Assembly: GCA_947166135.1 (NCBI GenBank)
Contig: CAMVDB010000008.1
Span: forward strand, 1-48,917
Length of the DNA stretch: 48,917 bases
DNA from: an uncultured Clostridia bacterium
Lineage (GTDB): Bacteria; Bacillota; Clostridia; Oscillospirales; Acutalibacteraceae
Direction of reading: 5' to 3'
In this document: positions 47,297-48,917 of the stretch, piece after piece
How the letters are laid out: each line of letters starts with the position of its first letter
Numbering within the stretch: the stretch's first letter is position 1
Made by a program: the position numbers and the translations under genes
Notes under the pieces: generated by a model
Database searches by the model: none
Told to the model about the DNA's origin: nothing
Seen by the model: the letters and a program-made list of their open reading frames with translations, nothing else

Positions 47297-47659
47297 AGCA
47301 AAACAATCCTTTATCAATTACTCCGGACAAAATCTTCAAATAACGCTGTACATCACAATAACATAAAAAACACCAAAAATCAAGATAAATACATTTAAAT
47401 AGTATATTTGCGAGCTTTCTACGAACAGTTCAATTCAGTAAATTTTGGAAATTATAAAATTTTTCAAAAAAATTCCTTCATATCTGTCATACTGTTGTCA
47501 TAGTCGGTGTGTTATGCTATAGCCACAGTCAAGGGAACGAGCTTGAAGCTCGAACCAATCCGCCGATCAAAAAGACTGCTGAATATAAAGAAACGACGGC
47601 GGAACAAAACAGTCATTTACCAAAAACAATAATAAAACAAAAATCAGGAGGGAATTAAA
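47297..47659. other. Divergent intergenic region (about 360 bases)
   Basis: AT-rich gap between the minus-strand glycosyltransferase gene and the plus-strand surface protein gene. It contains the plus promoter at 47495-47523 and a 130-base plus-strand leader without a clear known regulatory motif. A TATACT box on the minus strand lies near 47400, without a good -35 at normal spacing. Confidence 0.6.
47495..47523 (+). promoter_or_regulatory. Promoter of the Pro/Thr-stalk surface protein gene
   Basis: TTGTCA (47495-47500), 17-base spacer, TATAGC (47518-47523) with TG as an extended -10. The start would be near 47530, giving a leader of about 130 bases. Confidence 0.6.
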
Positions 47660-48400
47660 ATGACTAACAACAGCATGAACAACTACAACGGCAGACACTT
47701 CAACTACAACAGACACGACGAGAGAGATCGAATGCTCACAGCGATGAAGAAGTCGAAAGCAAGAAGCCGCAGATTCGTCATCGGTACGGTCGCAGCCGCG
47801 CTGGTCGCCGTGATCGCAGCAGGCGCAATGGTATTCGGCGTGATGAACGCTCCCAAGCTCACCAACACCGCCCCCACCACCGCGATCTCCGTCAAGGCAG
47901 CGACTCCCGCTCTTGCGAATAACAAGACAGCAGCTACTCAGCCCGCAACGACCGCAGCACCTACACAGGCAGCTCAGAAGTCTGAAGCACAGAAAACCTT
48001 TCAGCCTGCACCCGCGGCACAGCCCACTCAGCCGAGCACTACCGCTCCTGCTCCCGCCCCGACTCAGGCTCCTGTTAAAGATCGCATCGACAACGTAAAC
48101 GGCGAGCGTATCTACATCGACACCAAGCGAGTCGCTCCCGCAAACAGCGGTACGCCCTATCACTTCTACGCCAACGGCAAGACCTCTTACGGCTTCGACT
48201 GGACCTACAAGGCAGATAACGCCAACTTCCTGCTCCGTTGTGACTACAACTTCAACAAGCAGCAATATGACTTCCAGTTCTACGGCGTGACCCCCGGTAC
48301 CAGCCATGTTACTCTGTACTACAACACCGACGACAATGTACAGGTGCCCGTCACTATGACGATCAATGTCGACGGCAACCTCAACGTTTCCGCAGCATAA
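47660..48400 (+). CDS. Membrane-anchored surface protein with Pro/Thr/Ala/Gln-rich stalk
   Basis: 246 aa, function unknown. Residues 1-37 are cytoplasmic, Asn/Arg/Lys-rich; residues 38-61 form one membrane helix (IGTVAAALVAVIAAGAMVFG). Residues about 68-150 are a Pro/Thr/Ala/Gln-rich stalk like those of wall-spanning proteins. The C-terminal 95 residues are probably a beta-sandwich, Ig-like (DNVQVPVTMTINVDGNLNVS end), with many aromatic residues. AGGAGGG is upstream of ATG 47660. Its codon use is C-rich like highly expressed genes. It might be cell-surface or polysaccharide related; no family is certain. Confidence 0.82.
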   Translation: MTNNSMNNYNGRHFNYNRHDERDRMLTAMKKSKARSRRFVIGTVAAALVAVIAAGAMVFGVMNAPKLTNTAPTTAISVKAATPALANNKTAATQPATTAAPTQAAQKSEAQKTFQPAPAAQPTQPSTTAPAPAPTQAPVKDRIDNVNGERIYIDTKRVAPANSGTPYHFYANGKTSYGFDWTYKADNANFLLRCDYNFNKQQYDFQFYGVTPGTSHVTLYYNTDDNVQVPVTMTINVDGNLNVSAA

Positions 48401-48441
48401 AAACGAAATTACTTTTCTTGAATTCTTCCTTACACAATCTT

Positions 48442-48471
48442 AAACCACTCGTCTGATCAGGCGGGTGGTTT
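48442..48471. terminator. Imperfect palindrome downstream of the surface protein gene
   Basis: Thirty-base near-perfect palindrome with arms AAACCACTC/GGGTGGTTT and a central TGATCA. Followed by GG and then mixed bases, so no clear T-run; it probably stabilises or ends transcripts from the convergent genes. Confidence 0.5.
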
Positions 48472-48568
48472 GGTTATCAGTAGAGTAGATAAAAGGCAAA
48501 AAAACTGTCGGCATCCGGATAAAAAGATCAGGATACCGACAGGTTTCATTTGGTACGAGTGTTCATTC

Positions 48569-48917
48569 TTATCTGTCCTGCTTTTCTTCGTGATATTCTT
48601 TTTCGGTATTAACATTCCAAATATTATCCTTGTTAGTTTCACCTGAAAGAATATTTTTTACTGTTTCAAATGACGTACACATACTGTGATCAATATTATT
48701 GTAGCGATGTTGACCATTGCGCCCTACACAGAAAAGATTAGGAATGGTATTAAGATAGTCTCTTAGCTCATCCATATGGTCGTACGTATCAAAGTAAGCG
48801 GGATATGCCTTTTTAACACGCTCAACGTGCGAATCAAGCACTTCGTTTTCGTTGCTAATTATTCCCATTGCGACCATTTCTTTGATAGCCATTTTAGCGA
48901 AATCATTGTCACTCATA
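48569..48917 (-). CDS. C-terminal end of an FAD-dependent oxidoreductase/mutase; 5' part outside the window
   Basis: 115 in-frame codons from the window edge to the stop at 48569. The stretch GRNGQHRYNNIDHSMC followed by TSFETVKNIL fits the end of Glf-like or protoporphyrinogen-oxidase-like NAD(P)/FAD proteins, where this loop closes the flavin site (the last Rossmann part). The frame is open at the edge, so the internal Met at 48916 is unlikely to be the start. Sugar mutases of this type often serve surface glycan synthesis, as the nearby GT39-like gene may. Confidence 0.7.
   Translation of the reverse strand, partial: MSDNDFAKMAIKEMVAMGIISNENEVLDSHVERVKKAYPAYFDTYDHMDELRDYLNTIPNLFCVGRNGQHRYNNIDHSMCTSFETVKNILSGETNKDNIWNVNTEKEYHEEKQDR

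Noticed and set aside
48457..48642. A 61-codon minus-strand frame
   Set aside because: Overlaps the C-terminal end of the FAD-dependent protein in another frame and spans the palindrome; no ribosome site.

Overview
The window looks like a chromosomal segment of an anaerobic, spore-forming Clostridia relative in the Ruminococcus (Oscillospiraceae) neighbourhood. Reasons seen in the sequence: two Gram-positive type replicases (PolC and DnaE), SpoIIGA with pro-SigE, a YlmC/YmxH sporulation protein, a V-type ATPase instead of F-type, strong AGGAGG ribosome sites, and a secreted alpha-amylase ending in a type I dockerin, as in amylolytic cellulosome-forming ruminococci. The genus is an inference; no rRNA is present. 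Nearly all genes lie on the minus strand; only spoIIGA-sigE and one surface protein gene are on plus.

Region 1 (1-18.0 kb, read right to left): a cell-wall hydrolase-like gene, then the classic Firmicutes cluster rpsB-tsf | pyrH-frr-uppS-cdsA-dxr-rseP-ispG-polC, followed by an AI-2E family permease and the dockerin amylase (its 3' end runs off the window at base 1). This block joins translation (S2, EF-Ts, RRF), UMP kinase, isoprenoid synthesis (Dxr, IspG, UppS), phospholipid synthesis (CdsA), a site-2 protease and the replicative polymerase. A terminator and promoter separate tsf from pyrH. The rpsB leader can fold into a hairpin with a possible pseudoknot.

Region 2 (18.1-27.2 kb): a ylmC-like gene, then a nine-gene V-type ATPase operon in transcription order H-I-K-E-C-F-A-B-D, with a strong promoter at 27.2 kb and a terminator at 18.4 kb. 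The membrane rotor subunit keeps the residues that bind sodium in the Enterococcus hirae enzyme, so a Na+ pump or Na+-driven synthase is predicted.

Region 3 (27.2-31.8 kb): divergent spoIIGA-sigE (plus), whose promoter has an unusually long spacer like the Spo0A-controlled spoIIG promoter of Bacillus; then on minus a small lipoprotein, a MORN-repeat protein and pfkA.

Region 4 (31.8-44.4 kb): two minus-strand operons. One is nusB, a TsaD/Kae1-like paralogue, xseA and dnaE, from a near-consensus promoter at 38.0 kb. The other is thyX, tmk, a DUF2156 gene, a DJ-1 family gene, 5-formyl-THF cyclo-ligase, mltG and a U32 peptidase, from a promoter at 44.4 kb to a terminator at 38.0 kb. Thymidylate and folate enzymes dominate its start, and cell-wall and peptidase functions its end.

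Region 5 (44.5-48.9 kb): a likely GT39-type membrane glycosyltransferase, then azlC-azlD (branched-chain amino acid exporter), a divergent membrane-anchored surface protein with a Pro/Thr-rich stalk, and the C-terminal end of a FAD-dependent mutase/oxidoreductase cut by the window edge.

I saw no tRNA, rRNA, CRISPR array, insertion sequence or prophage. The most unusual items are the apparent non-AUG start of rseP, the rpsB leader, the interlocked terminator and promoter upstream of rpsB, a large imperfect palindrome inside the V-ATPase operon, and the TsaD paralogue.
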